A stretch of DNA of 5,978 bases from positions 1-5,978 of the forward strand of contig CAMHRD010000079.1 in NCBI GenBank assembly GCA_946187365.1, given 5' to 3'. The translations under genes were made by a program, and so were the position numbers. This stretch comes from an uncultured Bacteroidales bacterium. GTDB lineage: Bacteria; Bacteroidota; Bacteroidia; Bacteroidales; UBA932. Under the pieces are notes generated by a model that saw only the letters and a program-made list of their open reading frames with translations, had not been told where the DNA came from and searched no databases. Shown piece after piece: positions 1 to 5,978 of the stretch (positions are counted from its first letter, which is position 1; the number at the start of each line of letters is the position of its first letter).

Positions 1-41
1 AACAGATAGAAAAGAAACAATATTAAATCTAGAGATAAATT

Positions 42-596
42 ATGAAGAAGACTTTAAAATTGATGGTGGTAGCACTTCTTTTTGGTGCTGCCGTAGTTGT
101 TCCATCAAAGGCCGGCGCTCAGAAGTTCGGTCACATCAACTCACAGGAGATTGTTGCTCTTATGCCTGAGAGAGATTCCGCTATTGTCAAACTCCAGAAG
201 TTTGGAAAGGAACTTACTGAGGTTCAGCAGGCAATGCAGAAGGACTTTGAGGCAAAACTTAAAGAGTATCAAGATAAAAGAGCTACCTGGACTGAGGCTA
301 CCATTAAGGTAAAGGAGGAGGAGCTTACTTCTCTCCAGCAGCGTATTGAGCAGTACAACCAGACAGCTCAGCAGGATTTCAACTCACGCCAGGAGGCACT
401 TCTTACTCCGGTAATGAAGAAGGCTCAGGAGGCTATTGACAAAGTTGCCAAGGCTCAGGGTCTGACATACGTATTTGACCTTGCAACCGGTGCTATCATC
501 TACACAGATGAGAACACTTCTGTTAACATGTTGCCTCTGGTTAAGGCAGAGCTCGGAATCCCTGCTAGCAAAGTGCAGCCTACCCAGTTCCAATAA
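42..596 (+). CDS. OmpH/Skp-family periplasmic chaperone
   Basis: A 184-residue exported protein of the OmpH/Skp family, whose known members are periplasmic holdases that carry unfolded outer-membrane proteins to the assembly machinery. Residues 1-26 form a typical signal peptide: KK near the start, a hydrophobic core (about 7-20) and AGA before a likely signal peptidase I cut ahead of Q27. The mature protein opens with KFGHINSQEI, the usual beta strand of the Skp body. Residues about 45-140 are charged and rich in Q, E and K with heptad-like spacing, fitting the coiled-coil tentacles. The C-terminal part (GLTYVFDLATGAIIYTD, then an LPLVKAELGI helix) returns to the body. Length is normal for the family. 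The ATG at 42 gives an intact signal peptide; the 41 bases before it are an AT-rich leader without a clear Shine-Dalgarno or visible promoter, so the gene may be read from upstream. In Bacteroidota such genes often follow bamA, but that side is outside the window. The family call is firm; the exact paralogue is not. Confidence 0.9.
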   Translation: MKKTLKLMVVALLFGAAVVVPSKAGAQKFGHINSQEIVALMPERDSAIVKLQKFGKELTEVQQAMQKDFEAKLKEYQDKRATWTEATIKVKEEELTSLQQRIEQYNQTAQQDFNSRQEALLTPVMKKAQEAIDKVAKAQGLTYVFDLATGAIIYTDENTSVNMLPLVKAELGIPASKVQPTQFQ

Positions 597-620
597 AATT
601 TTCAATTTTTATTGAAACTA

Positions 621-655
621 AAAAAATACCTTCGGTTTCCTGAAGGTATTTTTTT
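621..655 (+). terminator. Rho-independent terminator after the skp-like gene
   Basis: A perfect 13-bp inverted repeat pairs 621-633 (AAAAAATACCTTC) with 642-654 (GAAGGTATTTTTT). The stem can extend inward by a G-U and a G-C pair, leaving a small UUUC loop. A T run follows the stem, and there is an A run on the upstream arm, so it could also work in the reverse direction. It starts 25 bases after the stop codon of the chaperone gene and should end its transcript. Confidence 0.9.
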
Positions 656-685
656 GTTTTGCTTCACCCCGCAGACACTGTATGC

Positions 686-738
686 TGCCCCTCTAGGGGC
701 ACTGCGGCCTGTTCGGCCGGGCGCTAAAGCGCCTTTTT
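686..738. repeat. Cluster of three adjacent GC-rich hairpins, possible intergenic repeat or second terminator
   Basis: Three small stem-loops follow one another almost without spacing. Stem 1: TGCCCC (686-691) with GGGGCA (696-701), loop TCTA. Stem 2: CGGCC (705-709) with GGCCG (715-719), loop TGTTC. Stem 3: GGCGC (720-724) with GCGCC (729-733), loop TAAA, followed by TTTTT (734-738). The block is far more GC-rich than its AT-rich surroundings. The last stem plus T run resembles a Rho-independent terminator, but a strong terminator already lies 30 bases upstream, so it looks redundant for that job. It may be a dispersed intergenic repeat of the REP type; one window cannot show whether it recurs. 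Confidence 0.55.
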
Positions 739-780
739 ATTTCCATTTGCTCATTTTGTTAAAAATAAGAAGCAAAATAA

Positions 781-811
781 TTGCTCAGGGTTAAAATATG
801 TGTTATATTTG
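781..811 (+). promoter_or_regulatory. Bacteroidota-type promoter for korAB
   Basis: TTG at 781-783 and TATATTTG at 804-811 are separated by exactly 20 bases. They match the known primary sigma factor consensus of Bacteroides (TTTG or TTG near -33, 19-21 bases, TAnnTTTG near -7). Transcription would start a few bases downstream, around 815-820, giving a 5' leader of about 40 bases before the korA ATG at 858. The site lies downstream of both hairpin structures, as expected for the start of a new operon. That leader is AT-rich and has no Shine-Dalgarno. Confidence 0.75.
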
Positions 812-857
812 AAGATAATTAAGTAATAATTATAAGAGTAACAGCATATACATTTAT

Positions 858-2690
858 ATGGAAAGAAAAGTGGTTGACGTTCAAGATGTGGTAATCCGTT
901 TCACCGGTGATTCCGGTGATGGAATGCAACTTACGGGAACTCTGTTTGCAGACGCCTCTGCGTTGTACGGAAACGAGATCTCTACATTCCCGGATTATCC
1001 TGCAGAAATTAGAGCGCCTCAAGGTACTGTATCCGGAGTATCGGGCTTCCAAGTGCATATAGGTCAGAAAGATGTAAAGACGCCTGGAGATCTTGCAGAC
1101 GTGCTCGTATCTATGAATCCTGCCGCACTTATGGCAAATGCAAAGTTTGCAAAGCCGGGCGGAAGCATCATTCTGGATCAGGACAGTTTTGACGAGCAGG
1201 GCTTGGAAAAGGCTGGCTTTAAGACACTTGATCCTATCGAGGAACTGAATCTTAAAGATTACAATGTTATTTGGGCTCCTATAACTTCCTTAACCAAAGA
1301 GAGTTTGAAGGATAGCGGTATGGATATGAAATCCATCGTGAGATGTAAAAACATCTTCACACTTGGTATGTGCTACTTCATGTTCGGCCGTCCGCTTCAC
1401 TTCACAGAGGAGTATCTGAAGAAAAAATTTGCAAAGAAGCCTAATCTTATTGAGCCTAATATCAAGGTTTTAAATGACGGTTATAACTACGCTCACAATA
1501 CTCACGCAATAGGTAATACTTACACAGTTGCACCTGCAAAAGTTGAGAAGGGTGTTTATAGAAGTATAAACGGAAACCAGGCAACCGCTTGGGGTCTTAT
1601 TGCAGCTTCTGAAAAATCAGGCAGACCAATGTTTGTGGGTTCTTATCCTATAACTCCGGCTACTGCAATTCTGGAGGAGCTGGCTATTCATAAGAACCTG
1701 AACGTTAAGACAATGCAGTGTGAGGATGAGATTTCCGGAATATGTACTTCCATAGGTGCAGCATACGCAGGAAATATGGCCGTTACCACAACTTCCGGTC
1801 CGGGTCTTTCTCTTAAGAGTGAGGCGCTGGGTCTTGCATTCATTGCTGAGCTTCCTCTGGTAATTGTTGATGTTCAGCGCAGTGGCCCATCTACCGGTAT
1901 TCCTACAAAGACAGAGCAGACAGACCTTGCACAGGCTCTTTACGGACGTAACGGTGAGTGCCCTGTGATGGTTATGGCAGCCCGTACTCCAAGTGACTGC
2001 TTCCGCGCAGCCTTCTATGCTGCCAAGTATGCTATGGAGCACATGATGCCAGTTATCTTCCTCTCAGAGGGTTACCTGGGTAACGGTAGCGAGCCTTGGA
2101 AGATTCCTTCAATGAGTGATTATCCATCTATCACCCCTCCGATCATTACAGAGTGCAACGGAAAATTCAAACCGTTTGAAAGAGATCCTGAGACCTTTGT
2201 AAGACGTTGGGCTATTCCTGGAACTCCTGGTCTGGAGCACAGAGTAGGTGGTTTGGAGAAGACTCCGGGCGGAGCGGTAAGTTCTGATCCTGAAGTACAT
2301 GAGATGATGGTTAAGAACCGTGCGGAGAAACTGCGCAAACTCAGCGAGGTTATTCCGCCACTGGAAGTTATTGGAAAAGAGAAGGGTGACGTTCTCCTGG
2401 TTGGTTGGGGCGGAACATACGGACACCTCTATACGGCTGTAAACCAGTTGCTTGATGAGGGTATGAAAGTGGGCTTTGCTCAGTTTGATTACATCAACCC
2501 GCTTCCAAAGAACACCGCAGAGATATTCAAGAACTATAAGAAGATACTTGTATGCGAGCTTAACAGCGGACAGTTTGCAGATTATCTGAGAGCAAAGCTG
2601 CCTGAATTTAAGTATGAGCAGTTCAATAAGGTACAGGGCCAGCCGTTTATGGTTCATGAGATTGTTGAGGCCGTTAAGAATCTTAAATAG
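858..2690 (+). CDS. korA: 2-oxoglutarate (2-oxoacid):ferredoxin oxidoreductase, fused gamma/alpha subunit
   Basis: A 610-residue cytoplasmic subunit of a thiamine-diphosphate-dependent 2-oxoacid:acceptor oxidoreductase, which with KorB interconverts 2-oxoglutarate + CoA + oxidised ferredoxin and succinyl-CoA + CO2 + reduced ferredoxin. Residues about 10-195 are the gamma domain (start VIRFTGDSGDGMQLTG, later PEIRAPQG-like AEIRAPQGTVSG). Residues about 235-420 are the alpha pyrimidine-binding domain, with the hallmark YPITPAT at 263-269, then TTTSGPGLSLKSEALGLA and TGIPTKTEQTD at 346-356. Residues about 500-605 form the C-terminal transketolase-like domain II (VLLVGWGGTYG). The gamma-alpha fusion and the length of about 610 are usual for bacterial KorA. 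The ATG at 858 gives the expected N-terminus. A Bacteroidota-type promoter sits just upstream and korB follows 12 bases after the stop. The subfamily is firm; 2-oxoglutarate as substrate is inferred from overall resemblance and the neighbouring gdhA, and another 2-oxoacid such as a branched-chain one cannot be fully excluded. Confidence 0.93.
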   Translation: MERKVVDVQDVVIRFTGDSGDGMQLTGTLFADASALYGNEISTFPDYPAEIRAPQGTVSGVSGFQVHIGQKDVKTPGDLADVLVSMNPAALMANAKFAKPGGSIILDQDSFDEQGLEKAGFKTLDPIEELNLKDYNVIWAPITSLTKESLKDSGMDMKSIVRCKNIFTLGMCYFMFGRPLHFTEEYLKKKFAKKPNLIEPNIKVLNDGYNYAHNTHAIGNTYTVAPAKVEKGVYRSINGNQATAWGLIAASEKSGRPMFVGSYPITPATAILEELAIHKNLNVKTMQCEDEISGICTSIGAAYAGNMAVTTTSGPGLSLKSEALGLAFIAELPLVIVDVQRSGPSTGIPTKTEQTDLAQALYGRNGECPVMVMAARTPSDCFRAAFYAAKYAMEHMMPVIFLSEGYLGNGSEPWKIPSMSDYPSITPPIITECNGKFKPFERDPETFVRRWAIPGTPGLEHRVGGLEKTPGGAVSSDPEVHEMMVKNRAEKLRKLSEVIPPLEVIGKEKGDVLLVGWGGTYGHLYTAVNQLLDEGMKVGFAQFDYINPLPKNTAEIFKNYKKILVCELNSGQFADYLRAKLPEFKYEQFNKVQGQPFMVHEIVEAVKNLK

Positions 2691-2695
2691 GGAGG
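2691..2695 (+). promoter_or_regulatory. Shine-Dalgarno of korB
   Basis: GGAGG begins on the base right after the korA stop codon and ends 7 bases before the korB ATG at 2703. This is close to ideal Shine-Dalgarno spacing and supports that start. It is the only clear Shine-Dalgarno in the window: the leaders of the chaperone gene, korA and gdhA have none, as is common in Bacteroidota. It fits tight translation of korB within the two-gene unit. Confidence 0.75.
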
Positions 2696-2702
2696 AACAA
2701 CT

Positions 2703-3719
2703 ATGAAATATACACAACAAGATTTCAAGAGCGATCAGATAGTTAAATGGTGTCCGGGTTGTGGAGACCACGCTATTCTTGCAGCCGTTTTAAGAGCTAT
2801 GCCGGAGATTTGCGAGAAGACGGGAATGAGTAAAGAGCAGTTTGTATTTGTCTCTGGTATTGGTTGTTCCAGCCGCTTCCCTTACTATATGAACACTTAC
2901 GGATTCCACGGAATTCACGGTAGGGCAGGTGCGCTTGCTACCGGAATGAAGGTTGCAAATCCAAACCTCTCAGTATGGCAGATGACCGGTGACGGTGACG
3001 CTCTGGCTATTGGAGGTAACCACTTCATCCATGAGATCCGCAGAAATATAGATGTCAATATCATACTGTTTAACAACAGAATATACGGTCTTACAAAGGG
3101 TCAGTACTCTCCTACTTCAAAGTTTGGTATGGTAACCAAGACCTCTCCTTACGGAACGGTTGAGTATCCGTTTACTCCGGGCGAATTGGTTCTGGGTGCA
3201 AGAGGAACTTTCTTTGCACGAAGTTTGGATTCCGAACTGGCTTTGAACCAGGAGATTATGGTTAGAGCCGCTCTGCATAAGGGAACTTCCGTTATGGAGA
3301 TGCTGGTTAACTGCATGATCTACAACAACGGAACTCACGCAGATATATCCGACCGTGAGGTAAGAGCAGACCGTACCATAATTCTTAGAGACGGAGAGCC
3401 TATGATATTCGGTAAGAATAAAGACAAGGGTATTGTTCTGGACGGCCTCTCTCTTAAGGTTGTTAAGATTGGAGAGAACGGATTCACAGAGAAAGATATC
3501 CTTGTACATGACTCTAAGTCTGACAACTTTGGTATCCACAGTATGCTGGTGGATATGAAGGGTCCGGACTTCCCTGTAGCTCTGGGAGTTATAAGAGACG
3601 TTGCAGACAAGACATACGACGAGAGTCTTCACAAACAGGTTGCCGAGGTTAAGGAGAAGGCAAAGATCCACTCAATGGACGAACTCCTCCACAGCGGCGC
3701 AACCTGGACGGTAGAATAG
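2703..3719 (+). CDS. korB: 2-oxoglutarate (2-oxoacid):ferredoxin oxidoreductase, beta subunit
   Basis: The 338-residue beta subunit of the same enzyme, which binds the thiamine diphosphate (TPP) and, in this family, a [4Fe-4S] cluster. The N-terminal WCPGCGDH places C17 and C20 in the CxxC cluster motif; C55 (SGIGCSSRFPYY) and C204 (VNCMIYN) sit where the remaining two cluster ligands are expected. The TPP/Mg motif begins at GDGD (96-99, GDGDALAIGGNH) and closes with NNRIYGLTKGQ from residue 124. The GLTKGQ-SPTS stretch is a standard signature of KorB/PorB beta subunits. The tail after about residue 240 is a charged region common in longer KorB forms. The start at 2703 is fixed by the GGAGG site and by the N-terminal cluster motif. 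No ferredoxin-like or delta subunit follows, so electrons must go to a ferredoxin encoded elsewhere. No terminator follows the gene before gdhA. Confidence 0.95.
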   Translation: MKYTQQDFKSDQIVKWCPGCGDHAILAAVLRAMPEICEKTGMSKEQFVFVSGIGCSSRFPYYMNTYGFHGIHGRAGALATGMKVANPNLSVWQMTGDGDALAIGGNHFIHEIRRNIDVNIILFNNRIYGLTKGQYSPTSKFGMVTKTSPYGTVEYPFTPGELVLGARGTFFARSLDSELALNQEIMVRAALHKGTSVMEMLVNCMIYNNGTHADISDREVRADRTIILRDGEPMIFGKNKDKGIVLDGLSLKVVKIGENGFTEKDILVHDSKSDNFGIHSMLVDMKGPDFPVALGVIRDVADKTYDESLHKQVAEVKEKAKIHSMDELLHSGATWTVE

Positions 3720-3770
3720 AAACTTTTACACACAACAAACAAATACAAAATTTTTTAAAATCATAATTTT
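3720..3770 (+). other. AT-rich korB-gdhA spacer without terminator
   Basis: The 51 bases between korB and gdhA are very AT-rich, with A and T runs right before the gdhA ATG. I see no hairpin with a T run, no Shine-Dalgarno and no good match to the TAnnTTTG promoter element. The simplest reading is that korAB transcripts can continue into gdhA, with the unstructured A/T-rich leader serving as the ribosome landing site as in many Bacteroidota genes. A promoter inside the end of korB cannot be excluded by eye. Confidence 0.5.
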
Positions 3771-5114
3771 ATGAAAACAGCTGAAATAATGGCTAACCTG
3801 GAGGCAAAGCATCCTGGTGAGAAAGAGTACCTACAGGCAGTTCAGGAAGTTCTCGAGTCTATCGAGGAGGTTTATAACCAGCATCCTGAGTTTGAGAAGG
3901 CAAAAATCGTTGAGAGAATGGTTGAGCCTGATCGTATCTTCACATTCCGTGTTACCTGGGTAGACGATAAGGGTGAGGTTCAGACCAACCTCGGTTATCG
4001 TATCCAGTTCAACAGCGCCATAGGCCCCTACAAGGGAGGTCTCCGTTTCCATAAGGCAGTGGTTCCTTCAATGCTTAAGTTCCTGGGATTTGAGCAGACT
4101 TTCAAAAACGCTCTTACTACTCTTCCTATGGGTGGTGCAAAGGGTGGTTCAGACTTTGACCCTGTTGGAAAATCAAACGATGAAATTATGCGTTTCTGCC
4201 AGGCATTCATGACTGAGCTTTGGAACTGCATTGGTCCGGACCAGGATATTCCTGCAGGTGACGTAGGAGTTGGCGGCCGTGAGATTGGTTTCCTCTATGG
4301 TATGTACAAAAAGCTTGCAAGAGAGTACAATACAGGCGTTCTTACAGGTAAGGGTGCAACTTGGGGAGGTTCTATTCTCCGTCCTGAGGCTACCGGTTTT
4401 GGTGCCCTCTACTTTACTCAGCACCTTCTTGAGAAGGCTGGTAAAGACCTCGTAGGTAAGAAGGTTGCTCTCTCCGGCTTCGGTAACGTTGCTTGGGGTG
4501 CTGCTACCAAGGCTAAAGAGCTTGGTGCAAAGGTTGTTGCTATCTCCGGCCCAGACGGAGTTTGCGAGATTCCAGACGGTATTACAGACGAGATGATCAA
4601 CTACATGCTTGATATGCGTGCTTCTAACCGCAACAAGGTTGAGGATATGGCAACTAAGTTCCCTGGAAAGGCTCTCTTTACCGCAGGTAAGAAGGCTTGG
4701 AGCGTTAAGTGCGATATAGCTCTCCCTTGCGCATTCCAGAACGAGCTTTCTGAGGATGATGCTAAGGAATTGAAGGCTAACGGCTGCTGGTGCTGCTGCG
4801 AGGTATCCAACATGGGTTGCCAGCCTGGCGCTATCCACTTCTTCCAGAACAACGGTGTTCTCTTTGCTCCTGGTAAGGCTGTTAACGCTGGTGGTGTTGC
4901 AACTTCTGGTCTTGAGATGACTCAGAATGCTGAGCATATCAGCTGGGATGCAAAAGAGGTTGATGACAAACTTCACTTCATTATGAAGAGCATCCACGAG
5001 CAGTGCGTTAAATATGGTACTCAGGCAGACGGTCATGTAGACTATGTTAAGGGTGCTAATATTGCCGGCTTTATGAAGGTTGCTACTGCAATGCTTGAGC
5101 AGGGTATAATCTAG
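3771..5114 (+). CDS. gdhA: Glutamate dehydrogenase, hexameric small-subunit type
   Basis: A 447-residue cytoplasmic enzyme interconverting 2-oxoglutarate + ammonium + NAD(P)H and glutamate. The length is normal for the roughly 50-kDa hexameric class. The substrate domain shows PYKGGLRFH (K88), LPMGGAKGGSDFDP with the expected catalytic lysine K124, and PAGDVGVGGREIG with the catalytic aspartate D164. RPEATGFG leads into the Rossmann domain, whose dinucleotide loop GFGNVA is at 236-241, followed by VVAISGPDG at the end of the second strand. The C-terminal part carries APGKAVNAGGVATSGLEM and VKGANIAGF. The cofactor is not decided by sequence: NADP is usual for biosynthetic members, but the Bacteroidales group includes dual-specificity enzymes. 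An odd point is the cysteine cluster C339, C341-C343 and C350. The ATG at 3771 gives a typical N-terminus despite lacking a Shine-Dalgarno. It follows korAB without a terminator and uses KorAB's product, pointing to a linked role; a strong terminator closes the gene. Confidence 0.95.
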   Translation: MKTAEIMANLEAKHPGEKEYLQAVQEVLESIEEVYNQHPEFEKAKIVERMVEPDRIFTFRVTWVDDKGEVQTNLGYRIQFNSAIGPYKGGLRFHKAVVPSMLKFLGFEQTFKNALTTLPMGGAKGGSDFDPVGKSNDEIMRFCQAFMTELWNCIGPDQDIPAGDVGVGGREIGFLYGMYKKLAREYNTGVLTGKGATWGGSILRPEATGFGALYFTQHLLEKAGKDLVGKKVALSGFGNVAWGAATKAKELGAKVVAISGPDGVCEIPDGITDEMINYMLDMRASNRNKVEDMATKFPGKALFTAGKKAWSVKCDIALPCAFQNELSEDDAKELKANGCWCCCEVSNMGCQPGAIHFFQNNGVLFAPGKAVNAGGVATSGLEMTQNAEHISWDAKEVDDKLHFIMKSIHEQCVKYGTQADGHVDYVKGANIAGFMKVATAMLEQGII

Positions 5115-5125
5115 GACGTTCCTAG
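5111..5125. repeat. Short inverted repeat overlapping the gdhA stop
   Basis: CTAGGA (5111-5116) and TCCTAG (5120-5125) are perfect inverted repeats around a CGT centre, and they include the gdhA stop codon. The hairpin is small and has no T run, so it is not a terminator itself; the real one starts a few bases later. It could be a minor RNA 3'-end structure or chance. Confidence 0.35.
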
Positions 5126-5129
5126 AAAG

Positions 5130-5162
5130 AAAAAAAGGGTGGTCAATGACCACCCTTTTTTT
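5130..5162. terminator. Bidirectional terminator between convergent gdhA and the M64 peptidase gene
   Basis: GGGTGGTC (5137-5144) pairs with GACCACCC (5148-5155) around an AAT loop. Seven A's precede the stem and seven T's follow it, so the fold extends to 15 bp, and each strand reads as a GC stem followed by a U run. It lies 15 bases after the gdhA stop and 16 bases from the stop of the opposing gene, so it can end both transcripts. Confidence 0.93.
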
Positions 5163-5178
5163 GTATATCCTCTTTTTT

Positions 5179-5978
5179 TTATTTCAGTCGGTAAGGCTTG
5201 CTGTGGAAGTCATCCATCAGGATTGGACCTTCACACATTCTTGTAGGTTGTGAAGCCTTGGTTGCAGTACCATTACCGTAAGTATTTATAACATCGGTAT
5301 CGTTTGCCATAAATTCTTCCAATGTTGGAGTCTCTCCTGCAGTTAACTTAATTCTGCAGTAAATCTTCCATCTGCTTACGGTGTTGTAGTGCATAATGTT
5401 ATCAACCATACAACTACGATACTCTGAACGATAGATACCGGAAACATACATCATGGCTCCTGAATAGCAGGATATTTTTGCATCTGTATATTTGTCTTGA
5501 GTTGCAAATGAATTCCAGTTTTGTTTCTCTAATTCAGGTGTTTTAGTCATGTCCGGAGATGTCCAAACTAAATTGGTTGCATCCCAAGAAGGCAGATAAA
5601 TATTGTAGTATGCACCAAAGTTCTGCCACATGCGGAATCTTTCCTCGTTAGCTTGAGGATATGGTTTATTATACTCTGCCATTGAAGGATAGCGATACTC
5701 ATCTCCCAAAATACCTATTCCATGGCCGCCGTATTCGTGTCTTAAGGTGTTTCCAAATCCGCCGTAGCCGGAGCCGGAAGGGTGTCTTGCAGGCGTCATA
5801 GCTATAGACAAAACTTTCCAACCGCCATAAGAATCGCTGGCATTCCAACTGCAAGTTCCGGCATATTGGTCTGCATTAATGATTAAGCTGATTGGGGAGG
5901 CTGTTACAGCCGCCATAGTACTCATATTAGGAATTTTTTGGACAACACCAAGAACAATATCTTTGTCACAAGTTATAG
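5179..5978 (-). CDS. M64-family (IgA-peptidase-like) zinc metallopeptidase, 5' end outside window
   Basis: The C-terminal part of a peptidase resembling family M64, named for a clostridial IgA protease. An internal ATG at 5925 gives 248 residues, but the frame stays open for 17 more codons to the window edge (ending ...VLGVVQKIPN before that Met), so this Met is very probably not the start. Counting from it, the zinc motif HEYGGHGIGILGDEY places H63, E64 and H68 as HExxH, with D75 as the probable third ligand. Before it, ISLIINADQYAGTC and GGWKVLSIAMTPA match the core strands of the family. After it, SGIYRSEYRSCMVDNIMHYN and SRWKIYCRI match the usual region after the active site, and GPILMDDF near the end resembles the family's closing segment. 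The stop at 5179 leaves no room for a C-terminal sorting domain. Members are usually secreted or surface lipoproteins; any signal peptide lies outside the window. The substrate is unknown, and IgA cleavage should not be assumed. It is convergent with gdhA and appears unrelated to it. Confidence 0.88.
   Translation of the reverse strand, partial: ITCDKDIVLGVVQKIPNMSTMAAVTASPISLIINADQYAGTCSWNASDSYGGWKVLSIAMTPARHPSGSGYGGFGNTLRHEYGGHGIGILGDEYRYPSMAEYNKPYPQANEERFRMWQNFGAYYNIYLPSWDATNLVWTSPDMTKTPELEKQNWNSFATQDKYTDAKISCYSGAMMYVSGIYRSEYRSCMVDNIMHYNTVSRWKIYCRIKLTAGETPTLEEFMANDTDVINTYGNGTATKASQPTRMCEGPILMDDFHSKPYRLK

Noticed and set aside
753..778. ATTTTG (753-758) and CAAAAT (773-778) as a regulatory hairpin next to the korA promoter
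   Set aside because: Only six A/T-dominated pairs with a 14-base loop, easily expected by chance in AT-rich sequence.
612..794. A 60-codon + strand open frame between the chaperone gene and korA
   Set aside because: It runs through the terminator hairpin, the triple-hairpin block and the promoter, has no ribosome binding site, and its translation resembles no protein I know.
2109..2771. A 220-codon open frame antisense to the korA-korB junction
   Set aside because: It crosses a gene boundary on the opposite strand, has no family features and is explained as a shadow of korA and korB codon use.
3117..3671. A 184-codon open frame antisense to korB
   Set aside because: It shows no motif, signal peptide or upstream signals, and korB covers the region with clear family signatures.
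5111..5125. Inverted repeat CTAGGA/TCCTAG as a possible protein-binding operator
   Set aside because: It sits at the 3' end of gdhA beside a terminator and away from any promoter, so an operator role is unlikely.
4173..5153. A 326-codon open frame antisense to gdhA
   Set aside because: It mirrors a strongly codon-biased real gene, overlaps the terminator, and shows no recognisable domain; the sense frame carries all glutamate dehydrogenase motifs.

Overview
The window looks like chromosomal DNA from an anaerobic member of the Bacteroidota, most likely Bacteroidales. The evidence is a promoter of the Bacteroides type (TTG, 20 nt, TATATTTG), mostly Shine-Dalgarno-less AT-rich leaders, a fused gamma/alpha KorA with KorB, a GdhA with the 'EVSNMGC' signature I associate with Bacteroidales, and an M64-family peptidase. 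I see no phage, transposon, CRISPR, tRNA or rRNA sequence.

Layout: (1) 42-596 (+), an exported OmpH/Skp-type periplasmic chaperone, closed by a strong hairpin terminator at 621-655. (2) 597-857, a 261-base gap holding that terminator, a GC-rich run of three adjacent small hairpins (686-738) and a promoter (781-811). (3) 858-3719 (+), korA-korB, the two subunits of a 2-oxoglutarate (2-oxoacid):ferredoxin oxidoreductase, 12 bases apart with a strong Shine-Dalgarno before korB. (4) 3771-5114 (+), gdhA, a hexameric-type glutamate dehydrogenase, 51 bases after korB with no terminator between them. (5) 5130-5162, a symmetric, probably bidirectional terminator between convergent genes. (6) 5179 to the right edge (-), the C-terminal 265 codons of an IgA-peptidase-like M64 metalloprotease whose N-terminus lies outside the window.

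How the genes work together: korA, korB and gdhA form a plausible carbon-nitrogen module. KorAB interconverts succinyl-CoA + CO2 + reduced ferredoxin with 2-oxoglutarate, and GdhA interconverts 2-oxoglutarate + ammonium with glutamate. In an anaerobe with a reductive, branched TCA pathway this would be the last two steps of glutamate synthesis; in an amino-acid fermenter it could run the other way as glutamate oxidation. No ferredoxin-type subunit is encoded beside korAB here. The outer Skp and M64 genes are separated from this module by terminators and appear functionally unrelated.

Overall the region is mostly ordinary core metabolism. The points most worth a second look are the korAB-gdhA linkage, the triple-hairpin element, the cysteine-rich segment of GdhA and the truncated M64 peptidase. 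I do not see a convincing undescribed system.
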